Under the pieces are notes generated by a model. It was not told the origin of the DNA and did not search any database. It was given only the letters and a program-made list of their open reading frames with translations. The position numbers and the translations under genes were made by a program. A stretch of 8,001 nt of DNA from Solirubrobacteraceae bacterium. Lineage in GTDB: Bacteria > Actinomycetota > Thermoleophilia > Solirubrobacterales > Solirubrobacteraceae. The stretch covers positions 1-8,001 of the forward strand of contig JASHYF010000224.1 of the NCBI GenBank assembly GCA_030043235.1, read 5' to 3'. Shown in pieces: positions 1 to 6,170 of the stretch. Numbering within the stretch: position 1 is the first letter of the stretch; every line of letters begins with the position of its first letter.

Positions 1-2701
1 CGGCGCCGCGCAGGCGGCCGACGGGCTGCGGCGCGAGCGCCGGCGGCAGCGAGCCGAGGAGATTCTCGGGGACCTCCACTATCGCGGCGCAGCGGTGCTC
101 GTGCAGAAGCTGCTGGGCGCCCCCGTCCGGCTCGTACAGGTCAACGGCGAGATCCGAGGCGATGGCGCCGAGCGCGAGGCATGCGAGCGTGCCTCCCGGT
201 CCGATCGGCCGGCCGCTCACGATCGTCCGTCCGGCCCCTGAGAGCGCCTGCAGGTAGTCGCGATAGGACTCCGGGGACGGCGCGTCCAGGCTGGGCGCGG
301 CGTCGAGAGCGAGAGCTCGCGAGGCGACCGTCCCGGCCGGCGAGGACGTCGCGGGACCGATGCGCACCAGCGCGTTGCCCGGCTCGCGCCACTCGTTGCG
401 CCTCAGCAGCGCGTGATCGGGCAGCTTGCCGACAGCAGAGAGGAAGACCGCCGGGGGTACGCTGATCACACCTTCGGGCGTGAGCACGGAGCCGGCCGAG
501 GAGTCCTTGCCGGACACGAGCGGCGTGCCGAACGTCTCGACCAGGCGTCCCAGCTCCTCGACCATCGCCACGAGCCAGCCGAAGCCGTCGGGCTCGCGGT
601 CGGGCGTGAAGAAGTTGTCACACAGGCAGGCGTCCTCCAGCGCGACCCCCGCCAGCGCCAGCTTGCCGAGCAGGGCGAGGAACATCTGCCGGGTGGCGAG
701 CACCGGATCGATCTCGAACAGCCACGGGTCGAAGGCGGTGGCCAGCACGACCGTGTACGGCTTGCCGGGAACCGGCGCGGCGGCCCACAGCGAGGTGGGC
801 ACGTGCATCGGCCCCACGGCGGGCCCATACAGGGTGTGCCCTTGGACGGTGCTGTCGTACTGCGAGCTCGCCCACCGCTGGGAGGCGATCTCCGGGTCGC
901 CGAGAATCTTTGGCAGCGCCTGACACAGCGAGTCCACACCGAGCTCCGGCCAGGCTGAGATGTCCACGGGGGAGCGTGGGACAGCGGGCACGGGCACCTG
1001 CGGCGGGCGGTAGCGCAACAGCTCATAGGGCACGCTGAACCCCGTGTTCGGATCCCCTGGCAGCTCGCTGTGATCCGCCTCGGCGACGTCGGCCTCGGAG
1101 ACCTCGGGCGCGTGGACGACCGTGTAGCGGCCGTCACCCGTGAAGCGGCCGATGACGGTGTTGCGCACGTAGTGGCGGTCGAGTATCGATCGCGCCGCCT
1201 GGAGGCGCTCGGGGGGCACCGCGAGGATCATGCGCTCCTGCGACTCGGACAGGAGGACGATCCATGTAGGCAGCGATGAGGTCTTCAGCGGAACCAGGGC
1301 GGCGTTCAGCCACACGCCGCCGGGATCGCCCAGCTCGCCGGCGCCGCTGTTGAGCCCGGCGGCGCCCAGGTCGGTGAGCGCGCGCAGGCAGTCTGCGTCG
1401 CGCAGGTCGACGATCGCCTGGCGAAACTTCACCTGCTCCAGCGGTGAGCCGATCTGCACCGACGCGTGGTCCATCACGCTGCCGGCCGAGCTGGCCGAAG
1501 CGCCGTGTATCCCGTCGTTTCCCGTCAGCCCGCCGATCAGCACGAGCAGGTCGCCGGGCACCGGCCGCCTGCGCCCGGCGCGCTCGGTGGGGATCAGGCC
1601 GATGCTGCCGCCGAGCGCGAACGGCTTGGCGCGATAGTTGGAGTTGAAGGTCATTCGCGAGCACATCATGGGCACGCCGAAGGTGTTGCCGTACTCCTTC
1701 ACCGCCCTGACCGTCTCGGTGGCGATCTGCGCCGGCGACGGGCGCCCGGGGACCGGCGAGGCCTCCGTCGGCAGCCCGGTGGCGGTGTACTCGAACACGC
1801 CGATCGGATCCGCGCCGAGGCCCGTGCCCATGATGTCGCGCAGCACGCCGCCGATCTTGGTGAGCTGTCCGAAGTAGGCCGATACGGCAGAGGGCCCGTT
1901 GTGCGTCTCCGCCTTGATCGCGAGCGACCATCCGTCGTAGAAGCGCCAGACCCCCGCGTTGTCCTCGAGCATGCTCACGATGTTCTCGTTGCCGGTGCCC
2001 GCCGAGGCCCGCGCGAGCGTGTCCAGCAGATCGCCGAGCGAGAGCCAGGTGGTGTGCATGCAGTGGTCGCTCCAGCGCGCGTCCACGGCCTCGACGAGCA
2101 CGTCGGTGACGAAGCGCAGGCCGAGCGCGCGCTGAATCCCGCGCAGCAGGCGCATCTTCTCGAGATCGAGGTTGCGCCCTCCCTCACAGCCGACGTCGAT
2201 CAGGCCGGCGTCGCCGGGATCGAGCAGGTCGTAGCGGCGGGGCTCGTGCGCTTCGCCGACCGGGCGAAGGCCCGTGTAGCCGGGCTCGGCGAGGTGCAGC
2301 TCCTCGATGCTGGGATTGACCAGGCGCTCGCGCACGCGCTCGGCGAGCTCCGGGCTCGACGATGCGTATGTGGCTGCGACTCGGGCGGCTGTCGCGTCGA
2401 CGCCGACGAGCCTGCAGAGCGTCACGAGCGAGTCGTTCTCGTTGTCGACGATGCCGCGCAGGTACGCCACCTGGACCATCGCGCCGGCCACCAGCGGCTC
2501 GCCCGCGAGCACGGTCTCGAGGCGCGGGTCCTCCAGGGCGCTGCGCAGACGCTCGAGCGCATCCTCCGGCGGCGGCGAGGAGGCCTCGAAGTAATAGTCG
2601 CGCCACATCCTCAGGTCCGGGAGCTCGAGCAGCTCCCGGGGGCGGCGCAGCAGCGCCCCCTCAGCGACCGGCTTGGGGTGGACACTGAACTTGAGGATCA
2701 T
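1..2701 (-). CDS. purL: PurL-type phosphoribosylformylglycinamidine synthase (divergent, long form; C-terminus outside window)
   Basis: This gene encodes a FGAM synthase (PurL)-family protein, the ATP- and glutamine-dependent purine step converting FGAR to FGAM in the cytoplasm. About 900 codons are open from ATG at 2701 to the window edge, so the C-terminus is missing. Seen in order: an N-terminal extension of about 200 residues before the synthetase core, with a PurS/linker-like stretch near residues 78-92; WSDHC (210-214, His213); ETHNGPS (265-271); GGxxRD; GGLTGNDGIH (390-399); DLGAAG (444-449); SESQERM (485-491); QYDSTVQG (614-621); and GKDSS (731-735). This order matches the two AIR-synthase-like halves of PurL. 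The length and N-terminal extension resemble the long PurSL-like forms rather than the roughly 740-residue small PurL. Oddities are Gly269 where PurL normally has the second His of HNHP, and Ser617 where QYDH is usual. No PurQ glutaminase domain is visible in this part. No Shine-Dalgarno sequence precedes the ATG. It could be the housekeeping enzyme or a divergent paralog. Confidence 0.9.
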   Translation of the reverse strand, partial: MILKFSVHPKPVAEGALLRRPRELLELPDLRMWRDYYFEASSPPPEDALERLRSALEDPRLETVLAGEPLVAGAMVQVAYLRGIVDNENDSLVTLCRLVGVDATAARVAATYASSSPELAERVRERLVNPSIEELHLAEPGYTGLRPVGEAHEPRRYDLLDPGDAGLIDVGCEGGRNLDLEKMRLLRGIQRALGLRFVTDVLVEAVDARWSDHCMHTTWLSLGDLLDTLARASAGTGNENIVSMLEDNAGVWRFYDGWSLAIKAETHNGPSAVSAYFGQLTKIGGVLRDIMGTGLGADPIGVFEYTATGLPTEASPVPGRPSPAQIATETVRAVKEYGNTFGVPMMCSRMTFNSNYRAKPFALGGSIGLIPTERAGRRRPVPGDLLVLIGGLTGNDGIHGASASSAGSVMDHASVQIGSPLEQVKFRQAIVDLRDADCLRALTDLGAAGLNSGAGELGDPGGVWLNAALVPLKTSSLPTWIVLLSESQERMILAVPPERLQAARSILDRHYVRNTVIGRFTGDGRYTVVHAPEVSEADVAEADHSELPGDPNTGFSVPYELLRYRPPQVPVPAVPRSPVDISAWPELGVDSLCQALPKILGDPEIASQRWASSQYDSTVQGHTLYGPAVGPMHVPTSLWAAAPVPGKPYTVVLATAFDPWLFEIDPVLATRQMFLALLGKLALAGVALEDACLCDNFFTPDREPDGFGWLVAMVEELGRLVETFGTPLVSGKDSSAGSVLTPEGVISVPPAVFLSAVGKLPDHALLRRNEWREPGNALVRIGPATSSPAGTVASRALALDAAPSLDAPSPESYRDYLQALSGAGRTIVSGRPIGPGGTLACLALGAIASDLAVDLYEPDGGAQQLLHEHRCAAIVEVPENLLGSLPPALAPQPVGRLRGA

Positions 2702-2725
2702 CGAGGGCGCGCGTGCGGGTCCGCA

Positions 2726-2734
2726 AGGCTAGCA
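2726..2734 (-). promoter_or_regulatory. Candidate extended -10 promoter for purL
   Basis: Read on the minus strand, TGCTAGCCT fits the extended -10 pattern TGnTAnnnT. It lies 24 nt upstream of the purL ATG, so a transcript would have a leader of roughly 15-20 nt without a Shine-Dalgarno sequence. No convincing -35 hexamer is seen at 17 nt. The match is short and could be chance in a GC-rich genome. Confidence 0.3.
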
Positions 2735-2765
2735 TCGGCCTGCTCGCCGAGCTCGTGGCCGAGCT

Positions 2766-2846
2766 TCCATCACGGCATCGCCAACTCGGGTGTCCATCAC
2801 GGCATCGCCAACTCGGGTGTCCATCACGACATCGCCAACTCGGGTG
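2766..2846. repeat. Three tandem copies of a 27-bp unit
   Basis: Units occupy 2766-2792, 2793-2819 and 2820-2846 with no spacers. Each begins TCCATCACG and ends AACTCGGGTG on the plus strand. Units 1 and 2 are identical, and unit 3 differs at one base (G to A at 2829). The unit length is a multiple of three, so frames stay open on both strands, but no gene is supported here. The array sits 65-145 bp upstream of the purL start codon. Absence of spacers rules out a CRISPR array. Confidence 0.95.
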
Positions 2847-2892
2847 AATACACGCGCGACGCGGTGCCGCCGGGCGTGCCGCTCGATGCGAG

Positions 2893-2920
2893 CGTTAGCC
2901 GGAAACACTTCCGGTTAGCG
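2893..2920 (+). repeat. 12-bp hairpin with 4-nt loop between PPOX gene and purL
   Basis: Arms 2893-2904 (CGTTAGCCGGAA) and 2909-2920 (TTCCGGTTAGCG) pair around the loop ACAC. There are 12 pairs, two of them G-U wobbles if transcribed on the plus strand. On the minus strand those two become A-C mismatches and leave a 6-bp perfect inner stem. The hexamer GTTAGC also recurs as a direct repeat 20 bp apart (2894 and 2914). The element lies 51 bp past the stop of the minus-strand PPOX gene, so it may help end that transcript, but no T-run follows. It could equally be a protein-binding palindrome. Confidence 0.6.
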
Positions 2921-2970
2921 AAGGCGTGCTCGGCTGGAGCGCGCCGGGCGAGCATCTCATGTGCGGCTGG

Positions 2971-3387
2971 TCAGGCTCCTACGCCCGCCGGCCAGCCCGA
3001 CCAGCGCTCGACGTCGATCGCCAGCATCGGCCCGGCAGGGCGCTGCTGCGGGTAGCGCTCGGCCAGCAGCTGGAGGGCATCGTGAGCCTCGGGCTCGGCC
3101 AGCTCCAGCACGCGCGCGGATCCGTCGGCGCGGACCCACCAGAGCGCGTCCCAGTCGGCATCGTCGTAGTGATCGACGAGGACCGAGACCCACGGGTTCG
3201 CGCTGACGTTCTGCAGGCGCCGCAGCCGTGTGGTGCGCTTCGGCTTGGCGTCGATGACGCTGTAGATCGTGTCACGCGCGAGCGCGAACACGATGGGCAC
3301 GAGATGGGGGTGGCCGTGGGCGTCGACCGTCGCCAGCCGCGCCACCCTGGCCGCCGCGAAGCGGCGTCGCGCCTCGGCCGCGGTCAC
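2971..3387 (-). CDS. PPOX-class (split-barrel) F420-dependent oxidoreductase, Rv0121-like
   Basis: This encodes a 138-residue member of the pyridoxamine 5'-phosphate oxidase-like split beta-barrel superfamily. It most resembles the actinobacterial TIGR03668/Rv0121 group, annotated as F420-dependent oxidoreductases of unknown substrate. Visible family features: ARLATVDAHGHPHLVPIVFA (residues 16-35); KPKRTTRLRRLQN (48-60), a basic stretch likely to contact the cofactor; SVLVDHYDDADWDALWWVRADG (68-89); and a C-terminal DVERWSGW (125-132). The length is normal for the family and no signal peptide or membrane segment is seen. The GTG start at 3387 overlaps the TGA stop of the upstream luciferase-like gene by 4 nt (GTGA), which implies translational coupling and one transcript. 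F420 use is inferred from family membership, and FMN or haem binding in related proteins cannot be excluded from sequence alone. Confidence 0.88.
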   Translation of the reverse strand: MTAAEARRRFAAARVARLATVDAHGHPHLVPIVFALARDTIYSVIDAKPKRTTRLRRLQNVSANPWVSVLVDHYDDADWDALWWVRADGSARVLELAEPEAHDALQLLAERYPQQRPAGPMLAIDVERWSGWPAGVGA

Positions 3388-4214
3388 TCTCCGTGGAGCT
3401 CGGCGATCGCGCCCTCCCAGCGCTCGAGCGCGCGTTCCACGGGCGCGAGCGCCGCCGAGGGGATCCAGCGCACGACCCGTCGCACGCCCCCCTTCTCGAA
3501 CTGCTCCAGCACCTCCGGCTTGGCCGGCGCGCCCATCACCATCACGTCGATCGGACGCTCGGCCCGGGCCCACAGCTCGCGAGCCCGGGCGAGCAGGTCT
3601 TCCCCGGTGTTGTTGGGCAGCCACGCGTCGCCGAAGCGGAGCACGCGGTCGAGCACGGTCGGGCCGTTGCCGCCGACGAGCACCGGCGGATGCGGCCGCT
3701 GGGCGGGCTTGGGCCAAGACCAGATGCGCTCGAAGTTGACGTGCTCGCCGTGGTAGCTGGCCTCGTCCTGGGTCCAGATCTCCTTCATCGCCTCGACGCG
3801 CTCGGCCATGATCGCCATCCGCAGGCGCGGGTCGGTGCCGTGGTTGAGCATCTCCTCGCGGTTCCAGCCCGCGCCCACGCCGAACTCGAGCCGCCCGCCG
3901 GAGAGGTGGTCGACGCTCGCGACCTCCTTGGCGGTGGTGATCGGGTCGCGCTCGATGACCAGGCAGATGCCGCTGCCGACACGCAGCTTCGACGTGGCGG
4001 CCGCGGCCATGCTGAGCGCGACGAAGAGGTCGTACGAGTGAAAGTATTTCCGTGGCAGCTCGCCGCCGGCTGGATAGGGGGTTGCGCGACTGGCGGGGAT
4101 GTGCGTGTGCTCGGGAAAGAACAGCGACTCGTGCCCCCGCTGCTCGACCAGGCGCGCGAGAGTCCCCGGGTCCACGCCATCATGAGTGGCGAAGTAGCCG
4201 ATGCCGAACTCCAC
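3384..4214 (-). CDS. LLM class F420-dependent oxidoreductase (luciferase-like, Rv2161c-type)
   Basis: This encodes a 276-residue bacterial-luciferase-like TIM-barrel protein, expected to move hydride between F420 and an unknown substrate in the cytoplasm. It fits the TIGR03619 (Rv2161c-like) group. Seen: an N-terminal beta strand FGIGYF; ESLFFPEHTHIP (29-40); KLRVGSGICLV (76-86); and the hallmark DHLSGGRLEFGVGAGWNREE (102-121), followed by PHPPVLVGGNGP (174-185), a phosphate-binding region in this fold. The start is GTG at 4214, giving the usual direct entry into strand 1. No Shine-Dalgarno sequence precedes it. A TAGACT hexamer ends 9 nt before the GTG, which would suit a leaderless or nearly leaderless transcript. 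The stop overlaps the PPOX gene start. Pairing of two F420-type enzymes suggests joint action, but no substrate can be named. Confidence 0.9.
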   Translation of the reverse strand: MEFGIGYFATHDGVDPGTLARLVEQRGHESLFFPEHTHIPASRATPYPAGGELPRKYFHSYDLFVALSMAAAATSKLRVGSGICLVIERDPITTAKEVASVDHLSGGRLEFGVGAGWNREEMLNHGTDPRLRMAIMAERVEAMKEIWTQDEASYHGEHVNFERIWSWPKPAQRPHPPVLVGGNGPTVLDRVLRFGDAWLPNNTGEDLLARARELWARAERPIDVMVMGAPAKPEVLEQFEKGGVRRVVRWIPSAALAPVERALERWEGAIAELHGE

Positions 4215-4277
4215 TGCGACGCGAGTCTAGTAAACGCTCGGCGAGCCCACCCGCCAGGCCGGTGCAAGACTTGGGCG
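4215..4277. promoter_or_regulatory. Divergent intergenic region, LLM oxidoreductase / L,D-transpeptidase
   Basis: This 63-bp gap must hold the promoters for both divergent genes unless they lie inside neighbouring coding sequence. On the minus strand TAGACT (4224-4229) is a plausible -10 for the oxidoreductase, 9 nt before its GTG. No matching -35 is evident. No clear -10 or -35 pair for the plus-strand gene is seen. Confidence 0.4.
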
Positions 4278-5060
4278 GTGCCTCTGGCTGCAGCCTCCCG
4301 TGGCCGTGCCCGCCTCGTGCGGGTGAGCACGGCGAGCGTGCTCGTCCTCGCAGGCCTCGCGTGCGCAGCCGGCGCGGCTGGAGCACAGAGCACACGCGCG
4401 CCGGGCTCACGCCTTTCGATCCCAGCATCGGCGGATCAGCTCATCGTCGTCTCGAGCGCGACGTACGACCCGCCCGGCTACCTAGCGAGCTTCCAGAGCT
4501 TCCAAAGGGCGAACGCGTCCTCGCCCTGGAAGCCCGTGTTCGGAGCCTGGCAGGCCGAGATTGGCTCCGGCGAGCTGCGCGACGTTCGTCGTGAGGGCGA
4601 CCACGCGACGCCGACCGGCGTGTACCCGTTCGGCCTCACCATGTACGGGAACGAGCCGAATCCCGGCGGCCTGCACGAGGCATACCACCATCTCGTCTGC
4701 GGCGATTGGTGGGACGAGGATCCCTTCAGCGCTCTGTACAACCGGTTCGTGCATGTGACCTGCGGGTCGACGCCGGCCTTTGCGGAATGGTCGGAGGCGC
4801 TGTGGACCGAGACGAGGGCCTATCCCTACTTCGCGGTGATCGACTACGACGACGACCCGACCATCTCCGGCGCGGACGCGCCCGGCGCTGGGATCTTCCT
4901 GCACGCCTGGATGGGAGAACCGACCGAGGGATGCGTGGCGCTGCACATCCCGGATCTCCTGCGCGTGCTGCGCTGGCTGGAGCCCGTGGATCACCCGGTC
5001 ATCGAGATCGGCACCGATGCCGAGGTCGGCCACGTGCCGCCAGCGCCGGCGGGGCCATAA
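4278..5060 (+). CDS. Exported L,D-transpeptidase family protein (YkuD-fold, COG3786-like)
   Basis: This encodes a 260-residue secreted protein with the catalytic signature of L,D-transpeptidases, which form 3-3 peptidoglycan crosslinks or attach proteins to the wall. The GTG start at 4278 gives a good signal peptide: basic n-region (SRGRARLVR, 7-15), hydrophobic core (STASVLVLAGLACAAGAAGA, 17-36) and likely cleavage after AGA36. A later GTG at 4323 would lose the basic region. The mature domain has WKPVFGAW (84-91), REGDHATPTGVYPFG (105-119), GDWWDEDP (142-149) and the active-site region IFLHAW (206-211) plus PTEGCVALH (215-223), giving His209 and nucleophile Cys219. The tail LLRVLRWLEPVDHPVIEIGT is typical of COG3786 members. 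It is transcribed away from the F420 pair and converges on the acyltransferase gene. Related proteins include non-crosslinking hydrolases, so the exact reaction is inferred. No clear Shine-Dalgarno sequence is seen. Confidence 0.87.
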   Translation: MPLAAASRGRARLVRVSTASVLVLAGLACAAGAAGAQSTRAPGSRLSIPASADQLIVVSSATYDPPGYLASFQSFQRANASSPWKPVFGAWQAEIGSGELRDVRREGDHATPTGVYPFGLTMYGNEPNPGGLHEAYHHLVCGDWWDEDPFSALYNRFVHVTCGSTPAFAEWSEALWTETRAYPYFAVIDYDDDPTISGADAPGAGIFLHAWMGEPTEGCVALHIPDLLRVLRWLEPVDHPVIEIGTDAEVGHVPPAPAGP

Positions 5061-5145
5061 GCGCCCCTGCGGCTCGAGCGCCGCCTTCGCCAGGATCGCT
5101 GGAACCCGCGTGTGTTCACCGCGGATGACGAAGCGCCTGCTCTGG
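5061..5145. other. Convergent intergenic region
   Basis: This 85-bp gap separates the ends of the plus-strand L,D-transpeptidase gene and the minus-strand acyltransferase gene. The only structure noticed is a weak 5-bp GC stem (GCGGC at 5069-5073 with GCCGC at 5080-5084, 6-nt loop). It has no T-run on either side, so intrinsic termination is not well supported. Confidence 0.4.
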
Positions 5146-6000
5146 CTACCCGAGCACCGGGAAGCGTCGCTGCTCGGCCAACTCGTCCAGCGTTCGTTGC
5201 ATGAGCCCGGTGACCGTCTCGTAGACGACATCGACGTCCGGGGTCCGGCCGAACCGCTTGTGCAGGTCGATCGGCTCGAGCACCTCGATCGTGATCTTCG
5301 CCGGTAGCGCAACGTGGCCGAAGAAGTCTCCGACGTCGAGGCCCCAGGGCAGCGCCAGCGAAACGGGGAGGACCTTGAGACGGAATCGCCGGTCGAGCGC
5401 CAGCGCCCGGGCAAGACGCTCCCCACGCGTGAGGAACAGGGCGGTCTCCTGGCCGCCGATCGAGATGACCGGCACGATCGGCACGCCCGTGTCGAGCGCC
5501 AGCCGTACGAACCCGTCGCGTCCGGCGAACTCGATCCGGTGGCCCTGCCAAGACGGCCGGTGCGTCTCCCAGTCCCCACCCGGATAGACGAGCAGAGCAG
5601 CTCCGCGGTCGACCGCCGTCCGGGCGTTCTCCCACGTCGCCTCGATCATCCCGTACTTGCGAAGCAGCGACAGCCACGGCGTCCTGATCACGAGGTGGTG
5701 GGCGAGCTGGAAGAACGCCCGGTCGACCCCGAAATGCCGATAGAAGCCGAGTGTGAAGGCGAGCGTGTCCGGAGCGACGTTGCCGCCCGAGTGGTTGCCC
5801 ACCAACAGGACGGGGCCGCGGGCCGGAATCCGAGCCAGACCGCGAATGTCGGGACGGAACCACGCGGCGATGAGCGGCCAAGTCAACGGGAGCGCACGGC
5901 GGATGAAGTCCGGGTCGCGCTCCTGCAGCCCCGCTGGGAGGAGCCCGCTCGGCGGTCTCGGCGTCGTCGGCGCAGGAGCAGTGGTTCTGGCCTCAGTCAT
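5146..6000 (-). CDS. Lysophospholipid acyltransferase family protein (MGAT-like LPLAT)
   Basis: This encodes a 284-residue member of the PlsC/LPLAT superfamily, closest in appearance to the MGAT-like group that acylates glycerolipid or related acceptors at the inner membrane. Seen: a proline-rich N-terminus (residues 8-24); PLTWPLIAAWF (38-48), possibly membrane-associated; and GPVLLVGNHSGG (62-73) with His70 as the likely catalytic base and Asp78 in APD, so the pair is HX7D rather than the HX4D of PlsC. LLVYPGGDWET (136-146) is the second glycine-rich motif corresponding to FPEG/FPGG, and VPIVPVISIGGQE (173-185) forms a later core strand. The ATG at 6000 lacks a strong Shine-Dalgarno sequence. 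A small CCGAG/CTCGG hairpin (6002-6015) ends just upstream of it. The patatin gene lies upstream on the same strand, 170 bp away, so cotranscription is possible but not tight. Substrate is not predictable. Confidence 0.87.
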   Translation of the reverse strand: MTEARTTAPAPTTPRPPSGLLPAGLQERDPDFIRRALPLTWPLIAAWFRPDIRGLARIPARGPVLLVGNHSGGNVAPDTLAFTLGFYRHFGVDRAFFQLAHHLVIRTPWLSLLRKYGMIEATWENARTAVDRGAALLVYPGGDWETHRPSWQGHRIEFAGRDGFVRLALDTGVPIVPVISIGGQETALFLTRGERLARALALDRRFRLKVLPVSLALPWGLDVGDFFGHVALPAKITIEVLEPIDLHKRFGRTPDVDVVYETVTGLMQRTLDELAEQRRFPVLG

Positions 6001-6170
6001 GCCGAGATCGCTCGGAGTCGGCGCATTGATGCAGTCTCATGGCCTCACCTGGCGCGGCGCATCAGAACAACCCCGCGGCCGTCAGCCCGGAACTACTGAA
6101 AAACGGCTGGAGCCCGCCGCGCCGCCGTCCGCGCCCCGCCGCAAGGATGGACGCCGACGAGGAGTGACTG
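6001..6170. other. Intergenic region between patatin and acyltransferase genes
   Basis: This 170-bp gap lies between two minus-strand genes. It contains a weak terminator-like stem with a T5 run (listed separately) and a short CCGAG/CTCGG hairpin abutting the acyltransferase start. No convincing -35/-10 pair was found, and no small gene is supported. Confidence 0.5.
6099..6119 (-). terminator. Weak intrinsic-terminator-like hairpin after the patatin gene
   Basis: On the minus strand, CGGC (6119-6116) pairs with GCCG (6107-6104) across an 8-nt loop and is followed at once by TTTTT (6103-6099). It lies about 52 nt past the patatin stop codon. The 4-bp stem is short for an intrinsic terminator, but the T-run is notable in such GC-rich DNA. 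Confidence 0.35.

Larger units (their letters stand above)
2702..2970. other. Non-coding region between PPOX gene and purL
   Basis: This 269-bp gap lies between two minus-strand genes. It holds the candidate purL promoter, three tandem 27-bp units and a 12-bp hairpin, which are listed separately. A minus-strand reading frame of about 59 codons (GTG at 2908 to TAG at 2729) crosses the repeats and would encode three copies of TRVGD(A/V)VMD. It has no clear ribosome-binding site, and its stop falls inside the putative purL promoter, so I do not call it a gene. Confidence 0.6.

Noticed and set aside
2766..2846. CRISPR array
   Set aside because: The 27-bp units abut directly with no spacers, there are only three, and no cas gene is nearby.
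2729..2908. Minus-strand 59-codon frame encoding three TRVGD(A/V)VMD repeats
   Set aside because: It has no ribosome-binding site, overlaps the hairpin and the putative purL promoter, and the openness follows from the repeat length being a multiple of three. Kept only as a possibility in the repeat finding.
1466..3055. 529-codon plus-strand open frame opposite purL
   Set aside because: It is antisense to a clear PurL reading frame with all the family motifs. The translation is Arg/Ala/His-rich low-complexity typical of a GC-rich shadow frame, with no recognisable domain.
3393..4277. Plus-strand N-terminal part of a 555-codon open frame running into the L,D-transpeptidase
   Set aside because: This part is antisense to the LLM oxidoreductase and has shadow-frame composition. 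A signal peptide begins only at GTG 4278, so the real gene starts there.
5069..5084. Bidirectional terminator between the convergent genes
   Set aside because: Only a 5-bp stem with no T-run on either strand, so it is not distinguishable from chance in GC-rich DNA.
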